From Rhodopseudomonas infernalis (lineage in GTDB: Bacteria; Pseudomonadota; Alphaproteobacteria; Rhizobiales; Xanthobacteraceae): 40,160 nucleotides of DNA. The stretch covers positions 1-40,160 of the forward strand of contig NZ_JAJNAL010000042.1 of NCBI RefSeq assembly GCF_022271405.1. Reading direction: 5' to 3'. Positions 7,587-16,634 of the stretch are shown here, piece by piece. Position numbers and translations under genes: made by a program. Every line of letters starts with the position of its first letter. The first letter of the stretch is position 1. The notes beneath the pieces were generated by a model. That model saw only the letters and a program-made list of their open reading frames with translations, was not told the origin of the DNA and made no database searches.

Positions 7587-8251
7587 TGCGCGTGCTGGTG
7601 GCCGAGGACGATCGCCGGATCGCCGCGGATCTCGCGCGGGGGCTCGGCGCGGCCGGCTACATCGTCGAATGCGTCGCCGACGGCGAGGACGCCTGGTTTC
7701 GCGGCGACACTGAGGACTACGCGGCGATCGTGCTCGATCTCGGCCTGCCGCGGCTCGACGGGCTGACGATCCTGAAGCGCTGGCGTGACAATGGACGCAC
7801 CACGCCGGTGCTGATCCTCACCGCGCGCGGCAGCTGGGCCGAGCGCGTCGACGGCATCGACGCCGGTGCCGACGACTATCTGCCGAAGCCGTTCCAGATG
7901 GAGGAACTGCTGGCGCGGCTGCGCTCGATCGTGCGCCGCTCCGCCGGCCACGCGTCTTCGGTCGTGACCGTTGGCGAAGTCACGCTGGACGAACGGCAGA
8001 TGCAGGTGAAAGCGCATGGCGCGCCGGTGCCGCTGTCGCCGCTGGAATATCGGCTCGCCTCCTACCTGATCCTGCACCGCGGCCGCGTGGTGTCGCAGTT
8101 CGAACTCAGCGAGAACATCTACGGCCAGGATGACGCCCACGATTCCAACGCCATCGAGGTGCTGGTCGGCCGCGTCCGCAAGAAACTCGGCACCGAGCTG
8201 ATCGAGACCCGGCGCGGCTTCGGCTACATCGTGCCGGGAGACGGCGCGTGA
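7586..8251 (+). CDS. OmpR/PhoP-family response regulator
   Basis: The 221-residue protein has a receiver domain (1-115) with the acidic pair AEDD at 6-9, the phospho-acceptor Asp51 (IVLDLGLPRLDG) and Lys101 (YLPKPF), followed by an OmpR-type winged helix (about 125-221) with LSPLEYRLASYL and DSNAIEVLVGRVRKKLG and ending in RRGFGYIV. It would be phosphorylated by the adjacent kinase and bind DNA as a dimer. The start ATG overlaps the PepSY stop; its own stop overlaps the kinase start (GTGA). Both arrangements imply coupled translation. Confidence 0.95.
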   Translation: MRVLVAEDDRRIAADLARGLGAAGYIVECVADGEDAWFRGDTEDYAAIVLDLGLPRLDGLTILKRWRDNGRTTPVLILTARGSWAERVDGIDAGADDYLPKPFQMEELLARLRSIVRRSAGHASSVVTVGEVTLDERQMQVKAHGAPVPLSPLEYRLASYLILHRGRVVSQFELSENIYGQDDAHDSNAIEVLVGRVRKKLGTELIETRRGFGYIVPGDGA

Positions 8252-9603
8252 CGCGGCATTCGCTGCGGCTGAGGCTGATCGCCGGCGGCGCCGCCGCCAT
8301 CCTGATCGCGCTCAGCGTCGCCGGCCTCGCCCTGACGGTGCTGTTCGAGCGCCACGTCACCCGCACCATCGCGGACGATCTCGAAGTCTCGCTGAAGCAG
8401 ATCCTCGCCGGCCTGGAGGTCGAAGCCGACGGCCGGCTGGTGCTGGCGCGGCCGCCGACCGATCCGCGGTTTTCCGAGCCGCTGTCCGGGCTGTATTGGC
8501 AGGTCGGCGACGACCGCGAGCGGCTGCTGCGCTCGCGCTCGCTGTGGGACGACCGGCTGACGGTGCCGATTGATCAGCCCGGCCCGGGTGAGGTGCATCA
8601 CCACGATATTGCCGGTCCGGCCGGCGGGCAGCTGTCGATCGTCGAGCGGCGCGTGGTGGTGACGATCGCGGGCCAGCCGGTACCGGTCCGCGCCATGGTG
8701 GCGGTCGATCTCGAACGCGTCAGCGCCGCCGGCCGCGCCTTCGCGCGTGACCTGGTGGTCGCGCTCGGCATCCTCGGCGCGGTGCTGGCGCTCGCCACCT
8801 CGGTGCAGGTGGTGCTCGGATTGCGGCCGCTGCGGGCGCTGCGCCAGGGCGTCGCCGACATCCGCGCCGGGCGCCGCGATCGGCTGCCGCAGGCCGTGCC
8901 GGACGAGGTCCGGCCGCTGGTCGAGGAGGTCAATGCGCTGCTCGAGGCGCAGGCGCGCGAGATCGATCGCTCGCGCGACCGCGCCGCCGATCTGGCGCAC
9001 GGCCTGAAGACGCCGCTCGCCGCGCTGGCGGCCGACGCCGCACGGCTGCGCGAGCGGGGCGAGCACAAGCTGGCGCGCGACATCGAGGCTGTCGGCAGCG
9101 CGATGAGCCGCCACGTCGACCGCGAACTGGCGCGCGCCCGGCTGCGCGGTGAGGTCCGCCGCGGCGCCGTCGCGCCGGTCGAGCTGGCGCCGCTGCTGCG
9201 TTCCCTGATCACGATCCAGTCGCGCACGCCAGCCGGGGCGCGGATCGATTATCAGATGCAGATTCCAGACTATGCGGCGGTGCGGCTCGACCGCACGGAT
9301 CTGGCCGAAGTGCTCGGCAATCTGCTCGACAACGCCACCCGTCACGCCCGCAGCCGAGTGCGCATCGCGACGAACTGCGATGCCCGCGGCTTCTGCATCG
9401 CCGTCGAGGATGACGGCGATGGGCTCGATGCCGACGCCTGCGCCACCGTGCTCGGCCGCGGCATCCGCCTCGACCAGCGCGGCGAAGGCGCCGGCCTCGG
9501 GCTCGCGATCGTGCAGGACGTGCTCGAGGCCTACGGCTGGACCCTGCAGCTGTCCCGGTCCGACCTGGGCGGACTGAAGGCGAGTTGCTGTACGGGGACG
9601 TAG
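8248..9603 (+). CDS. PhoQ-like membrane sensor histidine kinase
   Basis: The 451-residue protein has two membrane helices (about 8-32 and 168-192) around a periplasmic sensor of about 135 residues. A HAMP-like linker follows, then the H-box [13 protein letters not shown] with His251, the N-box [11 protein letters not shown] with Asn362, and the G-boxes EDDGDGLD and [11 protein letters not shown]. The H-box has the HxLKTPLA form seen in PhoQ, not the common HELRTPL form, which places it near the PhoQ group. The start is GTG and overlaps the regulator stop. The periplasmic part contains a HHHD cluster, which might bind metal (inference). The ligand is unknown. Confidence 0.93.
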   Translation: MTRHSLRLRLIAGGAAAILIALSVAGLALTVLFERHVTRTIADDLEVSLKQILAGLEVEADGRLVLARPPTDPRFSEPLSGLYWQVGDDRERLLRSRSLWDDRLTVPIDQPGPGEVHHHDIAGPAGGQLSIVERRVVVTIAGQPVPVRAMVAVDLERVSAAGRAFARDLVVALGILGAVLALATSVQVVLGLRPLRALRQGVADIRAGRRDRLPQAVPDEVRPLVEEVNALLEAQAREIDRSRDRAADLAHGLKTPLAALAADAARLRERGEHKLARDIEAVGSAMSRHVDRELARARLRGEVRRGAVAPVELAPLLRSLITIQSRTPAGARIDYQMQIPDYAAVRLDRTDLAEVLGNLLDNATRHARSRVRIATNCDARGFCIAVEDDGDGLDADACATVLGRGIRLDQRGEGAGLGLAIVQDVLEAYGWTLQLSRSDLGGLKASCCTGT

Positions 9604-9665
9604 CACCTCGGTAGCTTTATTTCGGTCAGCCGTGACGTTGACCGCAAAGCTCCTCCACACCCGAT

Positions 9666-9777
9666 GTCATCGCCCGCGCAGGCGGGCGACCCAGTATCCC
9701 AGAGCGTCCGCTGGTCTGCCGTGCGCTTGCCGCGGTCGCTCTGGGATACTGGGCCACCCGCTTTCGCGGGTGGTGAC
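9666..9777. repeat. Intergenic palindromic repeat (family 'GTCATCGCCCGC'), copy 1
   Basis: Inverted ends: GTCATCGCCCGCGCAGGCGGG and its imperfect complement CCCGCTTTCGCGGGTGGTGAC, each end also being a small hairpin. Inner arms CCCAGTATCCCAGAGCG and CGCTCTGGGATACTGGG pair with each other. It fills most of the gap between the kinase and htpG. A second copy is at 40014-40125. Confidence 0.85.
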
Positions 9778-9877
9778 GGCTCTGGCTTGCTGGATGCGCC
9801 GATCACCTTGCCATCACCCCGGCGCGCGCTATATCCGAGCTTTCCCCATTCCCCTTGTTCAGGATCGAGCGTTCCTC

Positions 9878-11764
9878 ATGACCACGACTGATACCGCCAG
9901 CGAGACGAAGCCGTTTCAGGCCGAAGTGGCCGAGCTTTTGAACCTGATGGTGCACTCGGTCTATTCCGAGACCGACATCTTCCTGCGCGAGCTGATTTCC
10001 AACGCCTCCGACGCGCTCGACAAGCTGCGTTACGAGTCGATTTCCAGGCCCGAGCTGATGGCCGACGGCGGCGAGCCGAAGATCCGGATCATTCCGAAGA
10101 AGGCCCCCGACACCCTGACGGTGCGCGACAACGGCATCGGCATGGACCGCCAGGAGCTGATCGACAATCTCGGCACCATCGCCAAGTCCGGCACCAAATC
10201 CTTCCTGTCGAAGCTGACCGAGGCCAAGGACGGCGCCGGCCTGATCGGCCAGTTCGGCGTCGGCTTCTATGCTGCCTTCATGGTGGCCGACAAGATCACC
10301 GTCACCAGCCGCCGCGCCGGCTCGAACGAAGTCTGGACCTGGACTTCGTCGGGCGGCGCCGGCTTCGAGATCGCGCCGGCGTCCGACGAGGATGCGGCGC
10401 GGGTCGAGCGCGGCACCGAGATCGTGCTGCATCTCAAGCCCGACGCGTCGAAGTATCTCGAGGCCTATCAGATCGAGCGCATCGTCAGCGAGTACTCCGA
10501 CAACATCCAGTTCCCGATCGAGCTGGTGCCCGAGGAAGGCGAGCCGCGCCAGATCAATTCGGCCAGCGCGCTGTGGCAGCGCTCCAAATCCGAGCTGACC
10601 GAGGAGGACTACAAGAAGGCCTATCAGCAGGTCGCGAACGCCTTCGACGATCCGGCGATGACGCTGCACTACCGTGCCGAAGGCCGGCAGTCCTACGTGG
10701 TGATGCTGTTCGCGCCCTCGACCAAGCCGTTCGATCTATTCGAGCCGGAGCGCAAGGGCCGCGTCAAGCTCTACGTCCGCCGCGTCTTCATCACCGCGGA
10801 TGCCGATCTGCTGCCGCCCTATCTGCGCTTCTTGCGCGGCGTGATCGACTCCGAAGACCTGCCGCTGAATCTGTCGCGCGAGATGCTGCAGAACAATCCG
10901 CAGCTCGCGCAGATCCGCAAGGCGGTGACCGGCAAAGTGGTCGGCGAACTGGAGAGCCTCGCCGACAAGCAGCCCGAGCGGTTCGCCAAGATCTGGGAAT
11001 CGTTCGGCCCGGTGCTGAAGGAAGGCATCTACGAGGACTACGAGCGACGCGAGAAGCTGCTGTCGCTGGCGCGCTTCACCACCACGGCCGGCGAGAACCG
11101 CACGCTCGCGCAATACGTCGAGGCGATGAAGGAGAACCAGACCGAGATCTATTATCTGGTCGGCGATTCGATCGAGCGGCTGAAGTCGAACCCGAAGCTG
11201 GAATCGGCGACCGCGCGCGGTATCGAAGTGCTGCTGCTGACCGATCCGGTCGACGCGTTCTGGACCTCGGCGCCGCTCGATTTCGGCGGCAAGCCGCTGA
11301 AGTCGCTGAGCCAGGGCGACATCAACTTCGACCTGATCCCGAAGCTCGACGCCGACAAGACGGAGGAGAAGCCGGACGAAGCCAAGGCCGACGAGGCCAC
11401 GGTGATCGCGGTGATCAAGGATGCGCTCGGCGAGCGCGTCAGCGACGTCAAGGCGTCGCAGCGGCTGACGGCGAGCGCGTCGTGCCTGGTCGCCGGCGGC
11501 TTCGGTCCGGATCGCGAACTCGAGAAGATGCTGGCCCGCGCCAACAAGGGCGCCGCCACCAAGCCGATCCTCGAGGTCAATCTCGGCCATCCGCTGGTGG
11601 CGGCGCTGGCGGACGCCAAGGCCGACAAGGCCGAGGCCACCGACCTGGCGTTCCTGCTGCTGGAGCAGGCGCAGATCCTCGACGGCGAACTGCCGGAAGA
11701 TCCCGCCGCCTTCGCCGGCCGCCTCAACCGGCTGGTGCTGCGCGGGCTTGCTGCGCATGGTTAG
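9878..11764 (+). CDS. htpG: Hsp90 chaperone HtpG
   Basis: The 628-residue cytoplasmic chaperone has the GHKL ATPase domain with [17 protein letters not shown] (37-53), DNGIGM (84-89) and [17 protein letters not shown] (124-140), followed by the middle domain with [21 protein letters not shown] and the C-terminal dimerisation domain. The length matches bacterial HtpG. I chose ATG 9878 ([16 protein letters not shown]), because the upstream frame extension runs into a repeat and lacks similarity. It appears to be a single-gene unit. I saw no CIRCE element upstream, nor an obvious heat-shock promoter. Confidence 0.96.
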   Translation: MTTTDTASETKPFQAEVAELLNLMVHSVYSETDIFLRELISNASDALDKLRYESISRPELMADGGEPKIRIIPKKAPDTLTVRDNGIGMDRQELIDNLGTIAKSGTKSFLSKLTEAKDGAGLIGQFGVGFYAAFMVADKITVTSRRAGSNEVWTWTSSGGAGFEIAPASDEDAARVERGTEIVLHLKPDASKYLEAYQIERIVSEYSDNIQFPIELVPEEGEPRQINSASALWQRSKSELTEEDYKKAYQQVANAFDDPAMTLHYRAEGRQSYVVMLFAPSTKPFDLFEPERKGRVKLYVRRVFITADADLLPPYLRFLRGVIDSEDLPLNLSREMLQNNPQLAQIRKAVTGKVVGELESLADKQPERFAKIWESFGPVLKEGIYEDYERREKLLSLARFTTTAGENRTLAQYVEAMKENQTEIYYLVGDSIERLKSNPKLESATARGIEVLLLTDPVDAFWTSAPLDFGGKPLKSLSQGDINFDLIPKLDADKTEEKPDEAKADEATVIAVIKDALGERVSDVKASQRLTASASCLVAGGFGPDRELEKMLARANKGAATKPILEVNLGHPLVAALADAKADKAEATDLAFLLLEQAQILDGELPEDPAAFAGRLNRLVLRGLAAHG

Positions 11765-11808
11765 CAGCTGACTAACAAACAGGGTTACCGGAATTTTAAT
11801 CCCTGACA

Positions 11809-11847
11809 CGCACACTGGTCGGCATCTTCGTTGCTGACCAGTGTGTG
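11809..11847 (+). promoter_or_regulatory. Long perfect hairpin just ahead of the two-barrel protein start
   Basis: CACACTGGTC (11811-11820) pairs exactly with GACCAGTGTG (11836-11845) across a 15-base loop, and the stem extends by one wobble and one C-G pair. It ends five bases before the ATG at 11853, covers the alternative GTG start and leaves no obvious Shine-Dalgarno sequence. It could control translation, or be a DNA operator. Confidence 0.5.
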
Positions 11848-11852
11848 ATTCC

Positions 11853-13541
11853 ATGCGTCGATTTGCTGCCGTTTCGGCCGTGCTGTTTTTGGCCACAGGG
11901 ACCGCTACCGCGGCCGATCTGCCGGGGTTTCCGCAGAGCCCGGCGCCGCCGGTGTCGTGGAATTGGACCGGCCTGTATTGGGGCGCCCATCTCGGCGGCA
12001 GCTTCGGCTCGTCGAGCTTCAGCGATCCCGCCGGCCAAGGTCTTTACGGCGGCAGCGTGCGCAGCCCGGCGGCGATGGCCGGCATTCAGCTCGGCTACAA
12101 CTATCAGCCCAACCGAAATTGGCTGGTCGGCGTCGAGGCCGATCTCAGTGCGCTGAACGCCAAGGGCACCAATAGTTGCCTGGTGTCGTCCGGCCTGTTC
12201 ATTTCCGCGAACTGCCGCGTCCGTCAGGATGCGCTGGCAACGCTGACCGGCCGCGCCGGCTTCGTCACCGGCCCCGGCGGACGGACGCTGCTGTACGCCA
12301 AGGCCGGCGGCGCCTTCCTGAGCGAGCGGCTCGACATCACCGCCGGCTATCCGATCGGCAATTCGACCGACATCAAGGACGGTCGCTGGGGCTGGACCGC
12401 GGGTGCCGGCATCGAGCAGGCGCTGGCGCCGGCCTGGTCGGTGAAGTTCGAATACGACTACGCCGACTTCGGCAGCCGCGAGATGGCGACGCCGGCGAGC
12501 TATCGGTTGGTGCCCGGCGTTGGCTATTTCGCGACGCCGCAGGGTGTCAGCAAGGTCACTCAGGACCTGCATGCCGTAAAGGTGGGTCTCAACCTGAAAT
12601 TCGGCGGCGACGTCGATGCGCGCTTCGACGACTATCACCTGCGCGGCACGCAATCCGCGGACGACGTGATCGAGCGCGGCGCGGTCGAGGTCGGCGGCCG
12701 GGTCTGGTACAGCTCGGGTCGTTTCCAGAAAGACCTCGGCGCCACGTTCGATCAGGGCAACCAGAACATTCTGATCTCGCGGCTGACCTATCAGAGCACG
12801 GCGGCGTCGGGCGAACTGTTCGGCCGGGTCGACGGTCCCTCCGACACCTTCCTCAAGGGCTTCGCCGGCGGCGGAAAGCTGCTGAGCGGCCACATGAACG
12901 ACGAGGACTGGATCGCCGATGAAGGCATCCCGTATTCGAATACGCTGTCGGATCCGGTGAAGGGCAGCATCGCCTATGCGACGCTGGATGTCGGCTACAA
13001 TCTGCTGCGCGGATCGGACTACAAATTCGGCGGCTTCGTCGGCTACAACTATTACCGCGAGAACAAATCGGCCTATGGCTGCGTGCAGACGGCGGGCGGC
13101 CCGGCGTCGGCGATCTGCGGCTCACCGATCTCCAATGCCATTCTGGCCATGACCGAGAACGACACCTGGCATTCGCTCCGGGTCGGCTTCAACGGCGAAC
13201 TCGGACTGGGCCGCGGCGTGAAGCTCTCCGCCGATGCCGCCTATCTGCCTTACGTGAAGATGTTCGGAACCGACAATCACGTGCTGCGCACCGACGTCAA
13301 AGATATCGTCTCGCCCGAACAAGGAACCGGGCAGGGCGTGCAGCTCGAGGCGATCCTGTCCTATCAGGTCAACAGCGCCTTCGCGGTCGGCGCCGGTGCG
13401 CGGTATTGGGCAATGTGGGCGACCACCGACGCCTATACCAACATCTTCGGCACGCAATGCCCGTGCCAGACCTTGCCGACCAGAACCGAGCGTTACGGAA
13501 CCTTCCTGCAGGCGGCCTACAAGTTCGACAGTCTGAAGTAG
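11853..13541 (+). CDS. Two-barrel outer-membrane protein: Omp25-like barrel fused to an omptin-like protease barrel
   Basis: The 562-residue protein has a signal peptide (cleavage near ATAA/DLPG). Residues about 25-250 form a barrel of the Omp25/RopB type of Rhizobiales (NWTGLYWGAHLGGSFG, GVEADLS, TLTGRAGF, WSVKFEYDYADFG, closing with AVKVGLNLKF at 250, where such proteins normally end). A second unit of about 310 residues follows. It resembles omptin outer-membrane proteases: HMNDEDW gives Asp350 and Asp352, like OmpT Asp83/Asp85, and MFGTDNH gives Asp474-x-His476, like OmpT Asp210-x-His212. The second unit ends in YGTFLQAAYKFDSLK. Omptins cleave between basic residues at the cell surface. 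Active protease function is inferred from the retained residues. The upstream hairpin suggests control of translation. Confidence 0.85.
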   Translation: MRRFAAVSAVLFLATGTATAADLPGFPQSPAPPVSWNWTGLYWGAHLGGSFGSSSFSDPAGQGLYGGSVRSPAAMAGIQLGYNYQPNRNWLVGVEADLSALNAKGTNSCLVSSGLFISANCRVRQDALATLTGRAGFVTGPGGRTLLYAKAGGAFLSERLDITAGYPIGNSTDIKDGRWGWTAGAGIEQALAPAWSVKFEYDYADFGSREMATPASYRLVPGVGYFATPQGVSKVTQDLHAVKVGLNLKFGGDVDARFDDYHLRGTQSADDVIERGAVEVGGRVWYSSGRFQKDLGATFDQGNQNILISRLTYQSTAASGELFGRVDGPSDTFLKGFAGGGKLLSGHMNDEDWIADEGIPYSNTLSDPVKGSIAYATLDVGYNLLRGSDYKFGGFVGYNYYRENKSAYGCVQTAGGPASAICGSPISNAILAMTENDTWHSLRVGFNGELGLGRGVKLSADAAYLPYVKMFGTDNHVLRTDVKDIVSPEQGTGQGVQLEAILSYQVNSAFAVGAGARYWAMWATTDAYTNIFGTQCPCQTLPTRTERYGTFLQAAYKFDSLK

Positions 13542-13604
13542 TCGGCCTCAGCGCTCAGTTCCGCACGGCAAAAAATCATCTGGTCGGCCGCCGGCTTCTT
13601 GAAT

Positions 13605-13638
13605 AGGGTGCGCCCAACCAAAAGCTGGGAGGCACCCT
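13605..13638 (+). promoter_or_regulatory. Hairpin burying the ribosome-binding site of the binding-protein gene
   Basis: AGGGTGC (13605-13611) pairs with GCACCCT (13632-13638), and inside it CCCA (13613-13616) pairs with TGGG (13626-13629). The Shine-Dalgarno sequence GGGAGG (13627-13632) lies within the paired region, nine bases before ATG 13642. In the folded RNA the ribosome site would be closed. Confidence 0.5.
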
Positions 13639-13641
13639 CGT

Positions 13642-14835
13642 ATGAACGTCAAGCTGTTCTCTGCCGCGCTCGCCACCACCGCCCTGATCGCCATCGCCCC
13701 GGCGTCGGCGGAAGGCGTCAAGATCGGCATCCTCAACGATCAGTCCGGCGTCTACGCCGATTACGGCGGCAAGGGCTCGGTCGAAGCCGCCAAGATGGCG
13801 ATCGAGGATTTCGGCGGCGAAGTGCTCGGCCAGAAGGTCGAGCTGGTTTCGGCAGACCATCAGAACAAGCCCGACACCGCGGTCTCGATCGCGCGTAAAT
13901 GGTTCGACGTCGACAACGTCGACATGATCACCGAGCTGACCACCTCGTCGGTCGCGCTGGCGGTGCAGGACCTCGCCAAGGAAAAGAAGAAGATCGACAT
14001 CGTGGTCGGCGCCGCAACCTCGCGCATCACCGGCGACGCGTGCACGCCCTACGGCTTCCACTGGGCGTTCGACACCCGCGCGCTCGCGGTCGGCACCGGC
14101 GGCGCGCTGGTGAAGGCCGGTGGCGACACCTGGTTCTTCCTCACCGCCGACTATGCGTTCGGCTACTCGCTGGAGAAGGACACCAGCGAGATCGTCCAGG
14201 CCAATGGCGGCAAGGTGCTCGGCGCGGTCCGGCATCCGCTGAATTCGTCCGACTTCTCGTCGTTCCTGCTGCAGGCGCAGGCCTCCAAGGCCAAGGTCGT
14301 CGGCCTCGCCAATGCCGGCCTCGACACCGCCAACGCCATCAAGCAGGCGGCGGAATTCGGCATCGTCCAGGGCGGCCAGAAGATGGCGGGCCTGCTGATG
14401 ACGCTGGCCGAAGTCCACGGCCTCGGGCTCAAGGCCGCGCAGGGGCTGGTGCTGACCGAGGCGTATTATTGGGATCGCGACGACAAGTCCCGCGAATTCG
14501 CCGAGCGCTACTTCAAGCGCACCAACCGGATGCCGAGCATGATCCAGGCCGGCACCTATTCGGCGACGCTGTCCTACCTCAAGGCCGTGAAGGCCGCCGG
14601 CAGCAAGGACACCGACGCGGTGGCCAAGAAGCTGAAGGAACTGCCGGTCGAAGACGCTTTCGCCAAGGGCAACGTCCAGGCCAACGGCCGCTTCGTCCAC
14701 GACATGTATCTGTTCGAGGTCAAGAAGCCGGAAGAGTCCAAGAAGCCCTGGGACTACTACAAGCAGCTCGCCGTGGTGCCCGGCGACCAGGCCTTCCCGG
14801 CCGCCAAGGACAGCGGCTGCCCGCTGACGAAGTAA
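13642..14835 (+). CDS. Periplasmic substrate-binding protein, branched-chain amino acid/organic-acid type (ABC transporter)
   Basis: The 397-residue protein has a signal peptide (cleavage after ASA, residue 23) and a type I periplasmic-binding fold of the LivJ family: VKIGILNDQSGVYADYGGKGSVEAAKMA, VDMITELTTSSVALAVQDLAKEKKK, GGDTWFFLTADYAFGYSLEKD and the C-terminal LYLFEVKKP-like region. These proteins capture amino acids, amides or aromatic acids for an ABC importer. No permease or ATPase gene is adjacent, so it is an orphan that must serve a transporter encoded elsewhere, or act in sensing. A strong terminator follows it. Confidence 0.92.
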   Translation: MNVKLFSAALATTALIAIAPASAEGVKIGILNDQSGVYADYGGKGSVEAAKMAIEDFGGEVLGQKVELVSADHQNKPDTAVSIARKWFDVDNVDMITELTTSSVALAVQDLAKEKKKIDIVVGAATSRITGDACTPYGFHWAFDTRALAVGTGGALVKAGGDTWFFLTADYAFGYSLEKDTSEIVQANGGKVLGAVRHPLNSSDFSSFLLQAQASKAKVVGLANAGLDTANAIKQAAEFGIVQGGQKMAGLLMTLAEVHGLGLKAAQGLVLTEAYYWDRDDKSREFAERYFKRTNRMPSMIQAGTYSATLSYLKAVKAAGSKDTDAVAKKLKELPVEDAFAKGNVQANGRFVHDMYLFEVKKPEESKKPWDYYKQLAVVPGDQAFPAAKDSGCPLTK

Positions 14836-14863
14836 GCACTCTCGCTGAGTTCAGACCCGATTG

Positions 14864-14895
14864 AAGCCGGCGTTCCGCAAGGGGCGCCGGCTTTT
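14864..14895 (+). terminator. Rho-independent terminator after the binding-protein gene
   Basis: AAGCCGGCG (14864-14872) pairs perfectly with CGCCGGCTT (14885-14893), and a short T-run follows. It lies about 30 bases after the stop codon at 14835. Confidence 0.8.
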
Positions 14896-14925
14896 GCTTG
14901 ATCCGTCACGCCGAGCACTGCGCAA

Positions 14926-15075
14926 CCTCCCCCGCTTGCGGGGGGAGGTCGACGCGCGAAGCGCGGCGGGTGAGGGCACTCCTATCAACGAGTCGCTGAG
15001 TCAATTCTCTGCGACTCGATAAGTCAGCGGCTGCGTCGCCCTCACCCCAGCCCTCTCCCGCAAGCGGGAGAGGGG
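14926..15075. repeat. Palindromic repeat (family 'CCTCCCCCGCTTGCGGG'), copy 1
   Basis: Two outer hairpin arms (CTCCCCCGCTTGCGGGGGAG and CTCTCCCGCAAGCGGGAGAG) frame an inner pair GGGTGAGGGC / GCCCTCACCCC. It lies between two convergent genes. A second copy is at 30665-30800, and the end of a third shows at the start of the window (1-17). Confidence 0.85.
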
Positions 15076-15091
15076 GCCGGCCGTGCTCGGG

Positions 15092-15484
15092 TCAAGCCCC
15101 CAGCATCCGGTGAACCACGCCATAGACCGAGCCGCCCCAGAGCCCCGCGGCGGCGACCATTTGGACGGCGAAGCCGGCGCCGCGTTTGGCGGCGGCTTGC
15201 GAGTAGCCGACCAGGTACATGATCCGGCCGATGATCCACACCGCGCCCAGCAAAGCGGCGAACACGTCGCTGAGATAATACGCGAACAGCCACAGCGACG
15301 GCAGGAAGATCGGCATCCATTCCAGCGTGTTGGCCTGGACGCGGAAGACGCGTTCGAAATCGGGATGGCCGGTGACGGCGGGCGCCTTGACGCCGTAGGC
15401 TGCCCGCGCGCGGGCGACCTGCATTGTGGTGTAGAAATAGAACATCACCGCCAGCAGGGTCACGATCGTGGTCAAGTGAAACAT
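15092..15484 (-). CDS. MAPEG-family membrane protein
   Basis: The 130-residue protein has four hydrophobic segments and the MAPEG signature GHPDFERVFRVQANTLEW (residues about 39-56). The eukaryotic members are microsomal glutathione transferases and leukotriene synthases; bacterial members are small inner-membrane proteins, often of unknown substrate, some glutathione-dependent. It follows the AttH-like gene in the same direction after a 64-base gap, so it may be the last gene of that operon. Confidence 0.9.
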   Translation of the reverse strand: MFHLTTIVTLLAVMFYFYTTMQVARARAAYGVKAPAVTGHPDFERVFRVQANTLEWMPIFLPSLWLFAYYLSDVFAALLGAVWIIGRIMYLVGYSQAAAKRGAGFAVQMVAAAGLWGGSVYGVVHRMLGA

Positions 15485-15548
15485 CCCGCAACTCCCAGTT
15501 CTGTTTTGTTTGCTCCGGCTGACTGCCGGTTTCGAACCCAGCTTGAAC

Positions 15549-16634
15549 TCAATATCCGGTCATCTCAAGATAGCCGATGCCGCTCTGGCTGCCGGCGAAG
15601 CTGATCGGGCCTTCCCAATAGGGGAAGCTGGTGCCCATCCAGCTGTTCGGATTGAGCGGCGTGGTCTCGATTGCGAGGCCGTGGCCGGGCACGCTGATGC
15701 GCCAGCGCGTCGGCAGCTTGCGGCCGGCGGTCTCGGTGCTGCCGAGCGGCTCCAGCGCGATCGCGTCGGGTGCGAGCTGCTCCGAGCGGCCGTCGCGGCC
15801 AATCCAGTTGCCGGCGAAGTAATGGTCGCCGCCGCTCTGCCGCAGCCGGAACAGCATCACCTTCTCGCCGGAGCCGAGATGCAGCGAGAACCAGTCCCAG
15901 CCGGTCTGGTCGGAGGCCAGCGGCTGGCTGGAGAACTCGCGGTCCATCCAGGCGATGCCATCCACCTCGACCGGCTTGCCGTCGAGCGTCAGCGTGCCGC
16001 GTGCCGTGAAGTAAGGCTGGCTGTAGTAATACGACGCCTGGCCGCGCTCGGATTTGCGCGAATAGCCGGCGTCGCCCTGCAGCACCAGCGGCCGATCGGC
16101 GGTCAGCCGCAGCCGATACGCGAAGTTGGTGCCCGAGGCGGTGACGTCGAGCGGCGACAAGGTCGACGCGTCCATCGCGTCGCCGCCGCGCAGCGCCCAG
16201 TCGTCGATGACGGCGCTGAACGGCGAGGCCGTCACGCCAGCCTGGCCGATGCCGCCGCGTGAAAACTTCTCGGCGTAGCGGTGCGTGTCGGCGCTGGTCA
16301 GCGCCGCATGCGCCATCCACACCTGCTGATTGGCCCAGCCGTCGCGCTGCGGCCCGGGCGTCATCGCCTGGCGAAACAGCGTCCACTGCACGCCGTAAGC
16401 CTTGCCAGCCGCGTCCTTGAGGTTCGCGGTCAGGTACCACCACTCGATCCGGAAATCCGGATGCGCCCCGTGGTCGGCGGGGAAGGCGAGCACACGCCCC
16501 GGCACCACCGGCGCGAATGCACCGGCCTCGCTGCCGAGCCCGGCGAAGCCTTGCGCCAGCGCGCGCGAGCCGCCGAGCCCGACCGCCAGCAAGCCGCCCG
16601 CGAAAGCGCGGCGTGAGAGAATGCTAGCGCTCAT
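15549..16634 (-). CDS. AttH-like lipocalin/CrtC-fold secreted protein
   Basis: The 361-residue protein begins with a twin-arginine-like signal (SRRAFAGGLLAVGLG, Arg8-Arg9, ending ALAQ). It carries the double lipocalin-like domain of AttH and hydroxyneurosporene synthase proteins: FRIEWWYLTANL, QWTLFRQAM, WMAHAAL, SYYYSQPYF, AWMDREFSSQPL and GWDWFSLHL. In the Att systems of rhizobia and agrobacteria this protein is encoded with an ABC transporter (AttEFG), as it is here: its start overlaps the permease stop by 11 bases. Its enzymatic role, if any, is unknown; binding a lipid or hydrophobic ligand in the periplasm is a fair inference. Confidence 0.88.
   Translation of the reverse strand: MSASILSRRAFAGGLLAVGLGGSRALAQGFAGLGSEAGAFAPVVPGRVLAFPADHGAHPDFRIEWWYLTANLKDAAGKAYGVQWTLFRQAMTPGPQRDGWANQQVWMAHAALTSADTHRYAEKFSRGGIGQAGVTASPFSAVIDDWALRGGDAMDASTLSPLDVTASGTNFAYRLRLTADRPLVLQGDAGYSRKSERGQASYYYSQPYFTARGTLTLDGKPVEVDGIAWMDREFSSQPLASDQTGWDWFSLHLGSGEKVMLFRLRQSGGDHYFAGNWIGRDGRSEQLAPDAIALEPLGSTETAGRKLPTRWRISVPGHGLAIETTPLNPNSWMGTSFPYWEGPISFAGSQSGIGYLEMTGY

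Noticed and set aside
8224-9660. A 478-residue minus-strand open frame opposite the histidine kinase
   Set aside because: No motif was found, while the plus strand has complete H, N and G boxes.
10573-11775. A 400-residue open frame in another frame of htpG
   Set aside because: Composition is the usual Arg/Ala/Gly shadow; the htpG frame is continuous through it.
15527-15545. A GGTTTCGAACCC-like stretch suggestive of a tRNA T-arm
   Set aside because: No acceptor, D or anticodon arm could be found around it; no tRNA gene was recognised anywhere in the window.
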